From contig NZ_LT632322.1 of the NCBI RefSeq assembly GCF_900119705.1, positions 1,054,001 to 1,118,000 of the forward strand: a stretch of DNA of 64,000 nt, in the 5' to 3' direction. The position numbers were made by a program, and so were the translations under genes. Numbering within the stretch: the stretch's first letter is position 1; each line of letters begins with the position of its first letter. Under the pieces are notes generated by a model, which saw nothing but the letters and a program-made list of their open reading frames with translations, ran no database searches and was not told where the DNA came from. This DNA comes from Murdochiella vaginalis. GTDB lineage: Bacteria; Bacillota; Clostridia; Tissierellales; Peptoniphilaceae. Below are positions 54,245-62,502 of the stretch, piece by piece.

Positions 54245-55048
54245 ATGATTCAAATCGACGTGCAGCCTTTTTCCGGCCCCATGGATCTTCTTTTGGAGTT
54301 ATTGCAGCAGGCGAAGATCGATATCTATGATATTGAAATTTCGCTTATCACCGAGCGCTTTCTGGAGGTGATGCAGAGCAGTGCCATTCCTCCCGAGGAA
54401 CTGAGTGACTTTATCCGCATGGCCTCCATCTTGGTGCAAATGAAGGTGCGCATGCTCCTTCACGATAAGGAAGAGGAGGAAGAAGACGGCATTTCGCGCG
54501 AAGAAATGATTCGGCGATTGCTCGAATATCGTACCTTTAAGGAACTTTCCCTTCGTCTGGCCACGCTGGAAGAAGAAGGGATGGGAATTTTTGTAAAATT
54601 GGGTGAAGATCCGCAGCGCTATCAGGCGAAACCTCAGGAAGTGCTAGAAGGAACCGGCGAGGATCTGCTGCAGGCGCTTCGAGCTCTGCGCGAACAGCAA
54701 AATGCCCGTCGATATACCTTCTCACCGCAAGAGGTGATGGTGCGCGAGGAGTATAGCGAAGATGTCGTAGCAAGGCGAATTCACCAAAAAATGGAAAAGG
54801 GCGAACGTTTCACCTTTTTTGATCTTTTCGACGAAAACGATGTAAAAAAAGGCAATGTGATCGTTACCTTTTTGCTGATGCTGGAATTGACCCGTCGCCA
54901 TGCTCTGCGGATTGAACAGGATCCTCAAAGCAAGGTGATTGCCATTCGCATGCAAAATCGAGAGACCTTTGATCAGGTTCTTAGCGGCGTGGATGCTGAT
55001 TCTTCCCAAGAAGAAGAGAGCAGTGCAGCGGAAACGGAGGAAGAATGA
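54245..55048 (+). CDS. scpA: Segregation and condensation protein A
   Basis: This 267-residue kleisin joins SMC in the bacterial condensin. The N-terminal domain (FSGPMDLLLELLQQAKIDIYDIEISLITERFLEVM) contacts the SMC neck and the C-terminal winged helix (TFLLMLELTRRHALRIEQ) the head. The tail is acidic. It overlaps scpB by four bases. Confidence 0.95.
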   Translation: MIQIDVQPFSGPMDLLLELLQQAKIDIYDIEISLITERFLEVMQSSAIPPEELSDFIRMASILVQMKVRMLLHDKEEEEEDGISREEMIRRLLEYRTFKELSLRLATLEEEGMGIFVKLGEDPQRYQAKPQEVLEGTGEDLLQALRALREQQNARRYTFSPQEVMVREEYSEDVVARRIHQKMEKGERFTFFDLFDENDVKKGNVIVTFLLMLELTRRHALRIEQDPQSKVIAIRMQNRETFDQVLSGVDADSSQEEESSAAETEEE

Positions 55049-55590
55049 GTACGGATCGTGAATATAAATCCATCATCGAGGGGCTTCTTTATGTCTGGGG
55101 GGATCCGCTTACCTTTAGCGACATGGCGAAATTGCTTTCCATTTCCGTAAAAGACGTCCGTCGTCTGGCGCAGGAATTGCAGGCAGAAATGGAACATGAG
55201 CGGCGTGGCCTTGTTTTGCGTTTTCTGGATGACGCCGCACAGCTTACAACACGAAAGGAACATGCCGTCTATTTTGAGCAGCTCTTTGGAGAGGCAAAAA
55301 ACAAACGTTTGACCAATTCCGCTCGCGAAACATTGGCGATTATTGCTTATAAACAACCGGTGACACGCGTTGAAATTGATGCGATTCGCGGTGTGCGCAG
55401 CGAGAGTGCATTGGATACGCTACTGGATCGCGGCTTAATTGAAGAGGCTGGACGTCTGGATCAAATCGGCCGCCCCATTCTCTATCGCACAACCAAAGCC
55501 TTTTTGCGCGCCTTTACGCTATCTTCCTTGGAAGAGCTTCCTTCCCGCGACGAGGTGGAAGCGATGTGGGAGACGTCGGATGCGGATTAA
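55045..55590 (+). CDS. scpB: Segregation and condensation protein B
   Basis: This 181-residue protein has two winged-helix domains, with ETLAIIAYKQPVTRVEIDAIRGV and LIEEAGRLDQIGRPILYRTT as family signatures. It dimerises on ScpA. Its end overlaps the next gene by 11 bases. Confidence 0.95.
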   Translation: MSTDREYKSIIEGLLYVWGDPLTFSDMAKLLSISVKDVRRLAQELQAEMEHERRGLVLRFLDDAAQLTTRKEHAVYFEQLFGEAKNKRLTNSARETLAIIAYKQPVTRVEIDAIRGVRSESALDTLLDRGLIEEAGRLDQIGRPILYRTTKAFLRAFTLSSLEELPSRDEVEAMWETSDAD

Positions 55591-56317
55591 TCGGTATTTG
55601 GCTCGATGTGGCGTCGCATCCCGTCGCAAAGCCGAGACCTTGGTCCGCGACGGGCGTGTAACGAAAAACGGTGAAATCGTACGGGAACTGTCGACGACTG
55701 TTGAGGAAGCGGATCGAATATGTGTGGATGGGGAAATGGTCTCTCTGTTATCCGAGCGTCTTCTGTTGGCATATCACAAACCGCGGGGGCTTGTTTGCAG
55801 TCATCATGATCCTTTTGGCGCTCCGCTTATCTATGAGCAGCTTCCCCAAAATAAGGGCTTGTTCAGCATCGGACGCTTGGATCGGGATACGGAAGGCCTG
55901 CTGTTGATCACCAATGACGGTAATCTTGGACATCGCGTAGCACATCCGTCCACAGAGACCGAGAAGGAATATATTACGGTGTTGGATCGACCCTTTACAA
56001 TTACGGACGCGGAAACGCTCACACGGGGTATTCAAGTGGACGGGACGCTCATGCGAATGGATGCTGTGCAATACTACGTCGCGAATGCGAATGACGCTTT
56101 GTGGGAACGAGTCTTACCGGCATGGCCTCCTTCTGTCGCACCGTCTTGTGTGGTGCGAGTGGTTCTTCATGAAGGACATAAGCGTGAAATTCGTCGTCTC
56201 TTTCGTGCCTTGCACTATCGAGTTCGTCGTTTGATTCGTGTACGCATCGGCCGGATCATTTTGGGGGATCTTCTTCCCGGTGCGTATCGTCCACTGGACG
56301 GAAAGGAAGAAATATGA
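55580..56317 (+). CDS. rluB: RluB-type pseudouridine synthase
   Basis: This 245-residue S4 pseudouridine synthase has MRINRYLARCGVASRRKAE (S4), then KPRGLVCSHHDP and IGRLDRDTEGLLLITNDG with the catalytic Asp. GHKREIRRLFRAL is also conserved. It follows scpB in the standard order and modifies 23S rRNA. ATG 55580 lies inside the scpB end; a longer frame is a shadow. Confidence 0.94.
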   Translation: MRINRYLARCGVASRRKAETLVRDGRVTKNGEIVRELSTTVEEADRICVDGEMVSLLSERLLLAYHKPRGLVCSHHDPFGAPLIYEQLPQNKGLFSIGRLDRDTEGLLLITNDGNLGHRVAHPSTETEKEYITVLDRPFTITDAETLTRGIQVDGTLMRMDAVQYYVANANDALWERVLPAWPPSVAPSCVVRVVLHEGHKREIRRLFRALHYRVRRLIRVRIGRIILGDLLPGAYRPLDGKEEI

Positions 56318-57588
56318 AACGCATGGCGGACATTGCGATTCTCGGCATGGGTGCAGCCGGCTGTATGGCCGGAATTGCCTGTGCATCCGCCGGAAAGCGT
56401 GTGGCGCTTTTTGATCGCAATGAGAAAGTGGGCAAAAAAATCTATATCACGGGGAAAGGACGCTGCAATGTAACCAACGCCGCTCCTTTTCCAAGCTTTT
56501 TCGATGGCATTGCCCGCAATCCCCGCTTCTTGCATTCCGCCTTTGCCAGTATGAATAATCTCGATTTGATGAATTTTTTTGCGAAGCATGGCCAGCCGCT
56601 GAAAGTGGAACGCGGGGAACGCGTTTTTCCAACCTCGGATCATGCTAGTGACATCAATCGTGTTTTAGAGACCGTATTGCGCGAAAACGGTGCAACACTC
56701 TATTTTCATCATTGCGTAAAGCAAATCACCTACGATGGAAAGACGAACCGGTTCGCCTTATTCTTTACCGATCAGGAACCGTTCTTTGCCTCCCGTCTGA
56801 TTCTTGCCTGTGGTGGAAAATCCTATCCCTCTACCGGCTCAACGGGAGACGGATACCGCTTTGCAGAGGCTTTTGGTCATACGATTGTGCCGCTTTCTCC
56901 CGCACTGGTTCCCTTGTGTCTTCAGGATGATTTTGTCGCCTCCTGGGAAGGCATTTCGCTGAAAAATATTGCGCTTACGGCAAAATGGGGGAAGAAAAAA
57001 AAGACCCTTTTCGGGGAAATGCTCTTTACGCACGACGGCATCTCTGGTCCGGTTGTATTGACGCTTTCTTCCTTTCTGAGCGGCTCGGCACAAAACGACG
57101 TTTCCCTTTTCTTGGATTGGAAACCGGCTTTGGATGAGGAGGCTCTTCGACACCGTTTGCTTCGCGAACGACAGAGCGGGGCGAATCGATCCTTAAAATC
57201 GCTTTTTTCGTCCTTTCTTCCCAAACGATGTGTGGATGTATTTTTGCAAAAAGGGGAGTGGAACGAGGATTGTCCTTTCCACAGTTGGACCAAAGCGGAA
57301 GAGGAACGCTTTATCGGTCTTTTAAAAGCCTTCCCGCTTTCTTATGCAGGATTGGGCTCCTTTTCGCAAGCAGTGATTACGCGTGGCGGCGTTGCGGTAA
57401 AGGAGGTATGGCCAAAAACGATGGCCTCTCGTAAACAAAAGGGACTGTTTCTAGCCGGTGAAATCCTAGATGTGGATGGATTTACCGGAGGCTATAATTT
57501 ACAGATTGCGTTTTCTACAGGCTATGCGGCCGGTCTCGGTGCAGCCGCCTCATTGGATGAGGAATGTAGGGAAGAGGAGGAAACATGA
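56314..57588 (+). CDS. HI0933/YhiN-family FAD/NAD(P)-binding protein
   Basis: This 424-residue flavoprotein has the N-terminal dinucleotide fold GMGAAGCMAGIACASAGKRVALFDRNEKVGKK, the family motif GKGRCNVTN, LACGGKSYPSTGSTGDGYRFAE, and the end GEILDVDGFTGGYNLQIAFSTGYAAG. Biochemical function is unknown for most members. Its ATG overlaps the rluB stop, and its stop overlaps cmk. Confidence 0.9.
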   Translation: MKRMADIAILGMGAAGCMAGIACASAGKRVALFDRNEKVGKKIYITGKGRCNVTNAAPFPSFFDGIARNPRFLHSAFASMNNLDLMNFFAKHGQPLKVERGERVFPTSDHASDINRVLETVLRENGATLYFHHCVKQITYDGKTNRFALFFTDQEPFFASRLILACGGKSYPSTGSTGDGYRFAEAFGHTIVPLSPALVPLCLQDDFVASWEGISLKNIALTAKWGKKKKTLFGEMLFTHDGISGPVVLTLSSFLSGSAQNDVSLFLDWKPALDEEALRHRLLRERQSGANRSLKSLFSSFLPKRCVDVFLQKGEWNEDCPFHSWTKAEEERFIGLLKAFPLSYAGLGSFSQAVITRGGVAVKEVWPKTMASRKQKGLFLAGEILDVDGFTGGYNLQIAFSTGYAAGLGAAASLDEECREEEET

Positions 57589-58244
57589 CGAGAACCATTG
57601 CCATTGACGGCCCGTCGGGCTCCGGAAAAAGCTCCGTAGCGGATCGCTTAGCCGATGCACTGCACATGGCGCATTTGGACACGGGAGCGATGTATCGCGC
57701 GATTACGCTGGATCTTTTGGAGCACGGGATTGACGTCAACGATGAAGAAAAAGTCGAATCGCGCCTGAAAAAGCTGCCTCTAAAAATCGAAAAGGACCGC
57801 GTTTTTTTGGATGAACGGGACGTCACCAAACGCGTGCGAGCGGACGATGTGACGCGCAACGTTTCGGTTGTTTCCGGGTATCGAGCGGTACGCGAAAAGA
57901 TGGTTTCCATGCAGCAGAAAATTGCGGCTTCGTCGGACATTGTTTTGGACGGCCGCGATATTGGCACGGTGGTTTTGCCCCATGCAGATCTGAAAATTTT
58001 TCTCACGGCAACTCCGGAAGAGCGGGCAAGACGCCGTCTGCAAGATAAAAAATCGACATCCTCCATGGCCTACGAGGAGGTGCTTGCCGATATTCGTCGT
58101 CGTGATGCGTATGATTCTACGCGCGCCCTTTCGCCTCTTCGGCAGGCGGAGGACGCAGTGAGTATTGATTCGAGCAATATGACCATTGACGAGGTGGTCG
58201 AACGTATTTTGCAGGAATGGCATCATGCTTATCCGATGGACTAA
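57585..58244 (+). CDS. cmk: Cytidylate kinase
   Basis: This 219-residue kinase phosphorylates CMP and dCMP. Walker A GPSGSGKSSV, the CMP-binding DTGAMYRAIT region, and DGRDIGTVV are typical. It stands in the order cmk-plsC-ispH-rpsA known in Clostridia. Confidence 0.95.
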   Translation: MTRTIAIDGPSGSGKSSVADRLADALHMAHLDTGAMYRAITLDLLEHGIDVNDEEKVESRLKKLPLKIEKDRVFLDERDVTKRVRADDVTRNVSVVSGYRAVREKMVSMQQKIAASSDIVLDGRDIGTVVLPHADLKIFLTATPEERARRRLQDKKSTSSMAYEEVLADIRRRDAYDSTRALSPLRQAEDAVSIDSSNMTIDEVVERILQEWHHAYPMD

Positions 58245-58830
58245 ACGCTTGGCCCGATTCGTGCTTCGTTTTTTCTTCCGTTTCGAGACGGATGGAGATC
58301 TGCGCGAAACTCGCGGGCCGTATATTCTTTGCGCTAACCATCGTTCCAATTGGGATGCGTTGGCGATGTTCACGGTTTCTCCGGAGGACACCTACATTGT
58401 AGGTAAGAAAGAGTTGTCCGACCTTCCCATCATTGGTGCCTTTCTTCGCCGTGTGCATCTTATTCCCGTGGATCGTGAGGCGAACGATATCGGCGCGCTT
58501 AGAAGCATGCTTTCTGTTTTGAAAAAAGGAAGTGTTCTGGGCATTTTTCCGGAAGGACATCGTTATGAGGACGCGGATTTTTCGCACATGAAAGAGGGCG
58601 TTGCCTACTTGGTGCAAAAAGCAAAGGTGCCGGTATACTGCCTGTATATCGATTCCGACTATCGTTTTCGCCATCGCTTTCATGTGACAGTACGTCAACC
58701 GCTCGCTATAGAAGATCTTTCCGCCTTTTCTTCCCGTGCGCAGCGCAAGGATATGCTCCGTCTGATTTATGAAACGATCTATGAACCGATGAGGGAAGGG
58801 GAAGAGACATATGGACATTCGGATTGCTGA
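58225..58830 (+). CDS. plsC: 1-acylglycerol-3-phosphate acyltransferase PlsC
   Basis: This 201-residue enzyme adds the second acyl chain in phosphatidate synthesis. NHRSNWD (HX4D) and FPEGHR are its catalytic and binding motifs, and a basic N-terminus with one hydrophobic segment precedes them. ATG 58225 overlaps cmk by 20 bases; the end overlaps the next gene by 20 bases. Confidence 0.92.
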   Translation: MLIRWTKRLARFVLRFFFRFETDGDLRETRGPYILCANHRSNWDALAMFTVSPEDTYIVGKKELSDLPIIGAFLRRVHLIPVDREANDIGALRSMLSVLKKGSVLGIFPEGHRYEDADFSHMKEGVAYLVQKAKVPVYCLYIDSDYRFRHRFHVTVRQPLAIEDLSAFSSRAQRKDMLRLIYETIYEPMREGEETYGHSDC

Positions 58831-61048
58831 TCACGCCGGCTTTTGCTTCGGTGTGCGGGAGATTGATCGCAAAGCAAGCGAAGCCCTTGCCGGAGCGAAA
58901 GGAAGACGCGTCTATTCCTACGGCCCTCTTGTACATAATGCGCAATATGTTACTCGGAGAGAAGCGGAAGGCGTGCATGTGCTGCACTCGTTAGACGAAG
59001 CGGAAAGACTGGATGAAGACGCGATGCTTCTGCTTCGTGCGCACGGCGTAACCGTAGAGGAGCGAAAACGTCTGGAAAGGACTGGGGCGGAGATTATTGA
59101 CGGGACCTGTCCGGTGCTGTTGGCGATCTATCGTCTGCTCGATGCGAAACAGGCACAGGGCTATCGTTGTGTCATCGTGGGGGATGCGAAGCATCCCGAA
59201 GTGGTAGCGATGCGCAGTCGATTGGATACGGACGCCCTCATCTTGTCCTCTGCAGAGGAAGCCGCTTTAGTACGATCCGAAAAACCGTTGTTTGTGGTAT
59301 CCCAAACCACCAACCGCGAAGACTACTTTCGAGAGGTCGTAGCAGCCCTTCCCAAAGAGCTGGACGTAACGGTACAGCAAACCATTTGTCGTGCGACACA
59401 GGATCGACAGGAAGCCTGCAAACAATTGGCTCGTGAAGTGGATCTTATGGTCGTAATTGGAGGAAAGCATTCCTCGAATACCGACAAACTGCGGCAGGTT
59501 GCCGAAAAAGAATGTAAAAATGTACAACAAATTGAAGTTTTCAAGGATTTAGCTTTACAAACACACCCTATATTGAATAGAATAGGCATAACCGCCGGTG
59601 CGAGCACACCGGACTGGATTATTGAGGAGGTCGTCAGAGGGATGGAGAATTTTACGAAAGAAGATTTCATGGAACAAATCGAAGACAGTATGGTGAAGAT
59701 TTATCCTCGCGATATTGTCAAAGGCACCGTCATCAGTGTGAAAGAAGATGAAGTTTATGTCGATATTCGGTATCGCGCAGACGGAATCATCAAAACCGAT
59801 GAGATGACAGATGACGAGCGTGGAAACACGCACGAGCACTTCCATGAAGGGGAAGAGATCGATGTCTATGTGATTAAGCTGGATGACGGCGAAGGAAACG
59901 TCATGCTGTCCACGCGTCGCGTAGAGGGTCTCAAGAACTGGACGAAATTAATGGACAAGTACGAAGCCGGTGAAACGGTTGAAGCACTCATCACCGGAGA
60001 TAACAATGGCGGTTTGGTGGCGAATGTCATGGGCATTAACGGGTTTATTCCCGCCTCGCAAATTGCGACGTACTTTGTCAAAAACTTCAAACAATACATC
60101 GGTCAGACGCTGGAATGCAAATTCCTTTCGGTGGATGAACGCAAACGCCGCGTAGTTCTTTCGGCTCGTGCCGTTTTAGAGGAACAGCTTGATGGTGTTT
60201 GGGAAAACATCGTGGTCGGAGAAACTATTAAGGGCAAGGTTGTCCGTATGACCGATTTTGGCGCTTTCGTCGATTTAGGCGGTGTAGACGGATTGATTCA
60301 CGTTTCCGATATTTCCTGGCAGCGTATTGAAAAGCCCTCCGACGTACTGGAAATCGGTCAGGAAGTGGAACCGATCGTCTTGAAAGCCAATCGTGAGCGC
60401 AATCGTATTTCTCTCGGCTTAAAGCAACTCATGCCGAAGCCGTTCGAGATTTTCAAGCAGAATCATAAACCGGGCGACGTGCTGAAGGGCACCGTGGTCA
60501 ATTTGTTGGACTTCGGCGCATTTGTTCGTCTGGATGATGGTGTCGAGGGACTCATTCATGTTTCGCAGATTGCACATCATCATGTTGAAAAGCCGTCTGA
60601 CGAGTATGAAATCGGCCAAGAGCTCGAGGTTAAGATTTTGGAAATTGATGAAGAGCGTCAACGTATCGCGCTTTCGACACGCGCTCTGGAAGAACCGGCT
60701 CCCGAAGCGAAAGCGGAAGGAGAAGGCGAGCAGAAGAAAGCAGAGCCGCGCCACATTGATACTGCCAAGTTTGAGCGTCGTGAAGCCGCACCCAAGGCGA
60801 AACAGCCGAAGCAGCCGCGTGAACGTCGCAAACCGCAGACAACGCTGAACTTTGATCAGAGCGACGATATCGGAACCAACTTAGGCGATTTGATTGCTGC
60901 GCAGATGAATATCGTCGACGAAGCGCCGCTTGCTGACGCGGACGAATCGAAGCACGACGAGCCCGAAAAGGTACAGATTGGCGACTTGGTACATGAGTCG
61001 ACGGAAGAAAAACCGGAAGAAGTAACGGAAGAAAAACCGGAAGAATAA
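58811..61048 (+). CDS. IspH (HMBPP reductase) fused to four-repeat S1 protein
   Basis: This 745-residue fusion has an N-terminal IspH domain (about 1-285) with the three Fe-S cysteines at Cys12 (GFCFGVRE), Cys100 (GTCPV) and Cys193 (TICRATQ) and GGKHSSNTDKL, so the final MEP-pathway reductase should be active. The second part carries four S1 RNA-binding repeats (about 300-640) and an acidic tail. The tail contains the repeat EEKPEEVTEEKPEE. Such IspH-S1 fusions are known in Clostridia. GAGGGAAGGGG precedes ATG 58811. A strong terminator follows. Confidence 0.94.
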   Translation: MDIRIADHAGFCFGVREIDRKASEALAGAKGRRVYSYGPLVHNAQYVTRREAEGVHVLHSLDEAERLDEDAMLLLRAHGVTVEERKRLERTGAEIIDGTCPVLLAIYRLLDAKQAQGYRCVIVGDAKHPEVVAMRSRLDTDALILSSAEEAALVRSEKPLFVVSQTTNREDYFREVVAALPKELDVTVQQTICRATQDRQEACKQLAREVDLMVVIGGKHSSNTDKLRQVAEKECKNVQQIEVFKDLALQTHPILNRIGITAGASTPDWIIEEVVRGMENFTKEDFMEQIEDSMVKIYPRDIVKGTVISVKEDEVYVDIRYRADGIIKTDEMTDDERGNTHEHFHEGEEIDVYVIKLDDGEGNVMLSTRRVEGLKNWTKLMDKYEAGETVEALITGDNNGGLVANVMGINGFIPASQIATYFVKNFKQYIGQTLECKFLSVDERKRRVVLSARAVLEEQLDGVWENIVVGETIKGKVVRMTDFGAFVDLGGVDGLIHVSDISWQRIEKPSDVLEIGQEVEPIVLKANRERNRISLGLKQLMPKPFEIFKQNHKPGDVLKGTVVNLLDFGAFVRLDDGVEGLIHVSQIAHHHVEKPSDEYEIGQELEVKILEIDEERQRIALSTRALEEPAPEAKAEGEGEQKKAEPRHIDTAKFERREAAPKAKQPKQPRERRKPQTTLNFDQSDDIGTNLGDLIAAQMNIVDEAPLADADESKHDEPEKVQIGDLVHESTEEKPEEVTEEKPEE
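61001..61045 (+). repeat. Tandem 24-base repeat in the fusion gene's 3' end
   Basis: A 21-base unit starting ACGGAAGAAAAACC occurs at 61001-61021 and 61025-61045 with a 24-base period, in frame. It encodes the EEKPEE duplication and could vary in copy number by slippage. Confidence 0.8.
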
Positions 61049-61063
61049 TTTTCGATTCCATAT

Positions 61064-61099
61064 AAAAAAAGAGGCCTTTCGTGGAAAGGCCTCTTTTTT
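61064..61099 (+). terminator. Terminator after ispH-rpsA
   Basis: GAGGCCTTTC pairs with GAAAGGCCTC across GTG, flanked by A-run and T-run, giving a strong and possibly bidirectional terminator. Confidence 0.95.
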
Positions 61100-61112
61100 A
61101 TTCGCGCTCTTT

Positions 61113-61120
61113 GATACAAT
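61113..61120 (+). promoter_or_regulatory. Promoter -10 for miaB
   Basis: The sequence TTTGA-TACAAT gives a TGA-extended -10 (TACAAT at 61115-61120), 24 bases before the miaB ATG. No clear -35 is seen. Confidence 0.5.
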
Positions 61121-61143
61121 AGCAGAGAACGCAGAGGAGAATT

Positions 61144-62445
61144 ATGAAGTATAAAATTATTACACACGGCTGCCAAATGAATGAGCACGATTCCGAGCGC
61201 ATGGCGTATCTTTTGGAATCCATGGGTTACCAGGCAACAGAGGAAACCGAAGACGCGGATTTGATTGCAATGAACACCTGCCTTGTGCGGGAGAATGCCG
61301 AACAGAAAGTGTTCGGTCAAATCGGTGCATTAAAGAAGTGGAAAGCGGATCGTCCGGGACGTCTCTTAGCGTTGTGCGGATGCATGATGCAAACAGGCGG
61401 CGCGAAAGATGTCATTCTTCGATCCTATCCGCAGGTGGATCTGATTTTTGGCACACACAATATTGCACGACTGCCACAGCTAATCGAGCAGGTGATGCGA
61501 ACAGGAGAGCGCATCGTGGATATTTCCTCCGATGAGGAAGATCGGGATGCGCTTTATATTCGAAATGATGCGGCTTTCGCATATGTCAACATTATGACCG
61601 GATGCAATAATTTCTGTTCCTATTGCGTTGTTCCGTATGCACGCGGCCGAGAAAAAAGTCGTCCGGCAGAGGAAGTGCTTTGCGAAGTGCGGACGCTTGC
61701 CGATAAAGGCTATCGCGAAATCATGCTACTCGGGCAAAACGTAAATTCCTATGTTGATCACGACACGGATTTCCCGGCTTTGCTGGCAAAAGTGGCGGAG
61801 ATTCCAGGAATTTTGCGCGTTCGATTCATGTCTTCTCACCCGAAGGATCTGTCCGATCGTCTGATCACGGTTATGGAACAACACCCGAAGATTGAACGGC
61901 ATTTTCATCTACCGCTGCAATCCGGTTCCAATAAAGTGCTTAGGGAAATGAACCGGCAGTATACGCGAGAGCACTATCTCGATTTAGCGCATCGTTTGCG
62001 CGAAGCCATGCCGGATATCGCGCTATCAACGGATATCATCGTCGGTTTTCCGGGGGAGACGGAGGAGGATCATCAGCAGACCCTGGATCTTTGCCGGCAA
62101 GTGGAATTTACCACCGCCTTTACCTTTTTATATTCTCCGCGTCCCGGTACAAAAGCCTATGAACGGAGTGATCACGTCGACGAACAAACCAAAAGCCGAC
62201 GTTTTCAGGAATTATTGGATGTGCTGTATCCCATTTTTCTGCGTCGCAATCGACAAGCGATTGGTGATACGGTTCAGGTGTTGGTGGAAAGTGTCAGCAA
62301 AACCGATGCAACACGTGTATCCGGAAGAGATGCCCAAGGAAGATTGATTCATTTTCAAGGCGATTCTTCGCTCATTGGACAAATGTTACCCGTGCGTATT
62401 CAAGAAGCCAATTCCTTTGCTCTCTTCGGCGAGAGGGTGAAGTAG
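61144..62445 (+). CDS. miaB: tRNA methylthiotransferase MiaB
   Basis: This 433-residue radical-SAM enzyme makes ms2i6A37 in tRNAs. The N-terminal domain holds three cysteines of the auxiliary cluster (HGCQMN, NTCLVRENA, CGCM), followed by radical-SAM CNNFCSYC and a C-terminal TRAM domain (QVLVESVSKTDATRVSGRD). GAGGAG precedes the ATG. It precedes mutS as in many Firmicutes (miaB-mutS-mutL). Confidence 0.95.
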   Translation: MKYKIITHGCQMNEHDSERMAYLLESMGYQATEETEDADLIAMNTCLVRENAEQKVFGQIGALKKWKADRPGRLLALCGCMMQTGGAKDVILRSYPQVDLIFGTHNIARLPQLIEQVMRTGERIVDISSDEEDRDALYIRNDAAFAYVNIMTGCNNFCSYCVVPYARGREKSRPAEEVLCEVRTLADKGYREIMLLGQNVNSYVDHDTDFPALLAKVAEIPGILRVRFMSSHPKDLSDRLITVMEQHPKIERHFHLPLQSGSNKVLREMNRQYTREHYLDLAHRLREAMPDIALSTDIIVGFPGETEEDHQQTLDLCRQVEFTTAFTFLYSPRPGTKAYERSDHVDEQTKSRRFQELLDVLYPIFLRRNRQAIGDTVQVLVESVSKTDATRVSGRDAQGRLIHFQGDSSLIGQMLPVRIQEANSFALFGERVK

Positions 62446-62502
62446 CATATTGAACGAAACGAAGCGAGAGAATGCATCGCTTACAAGAAGAATAGAGGAG
62501 CC

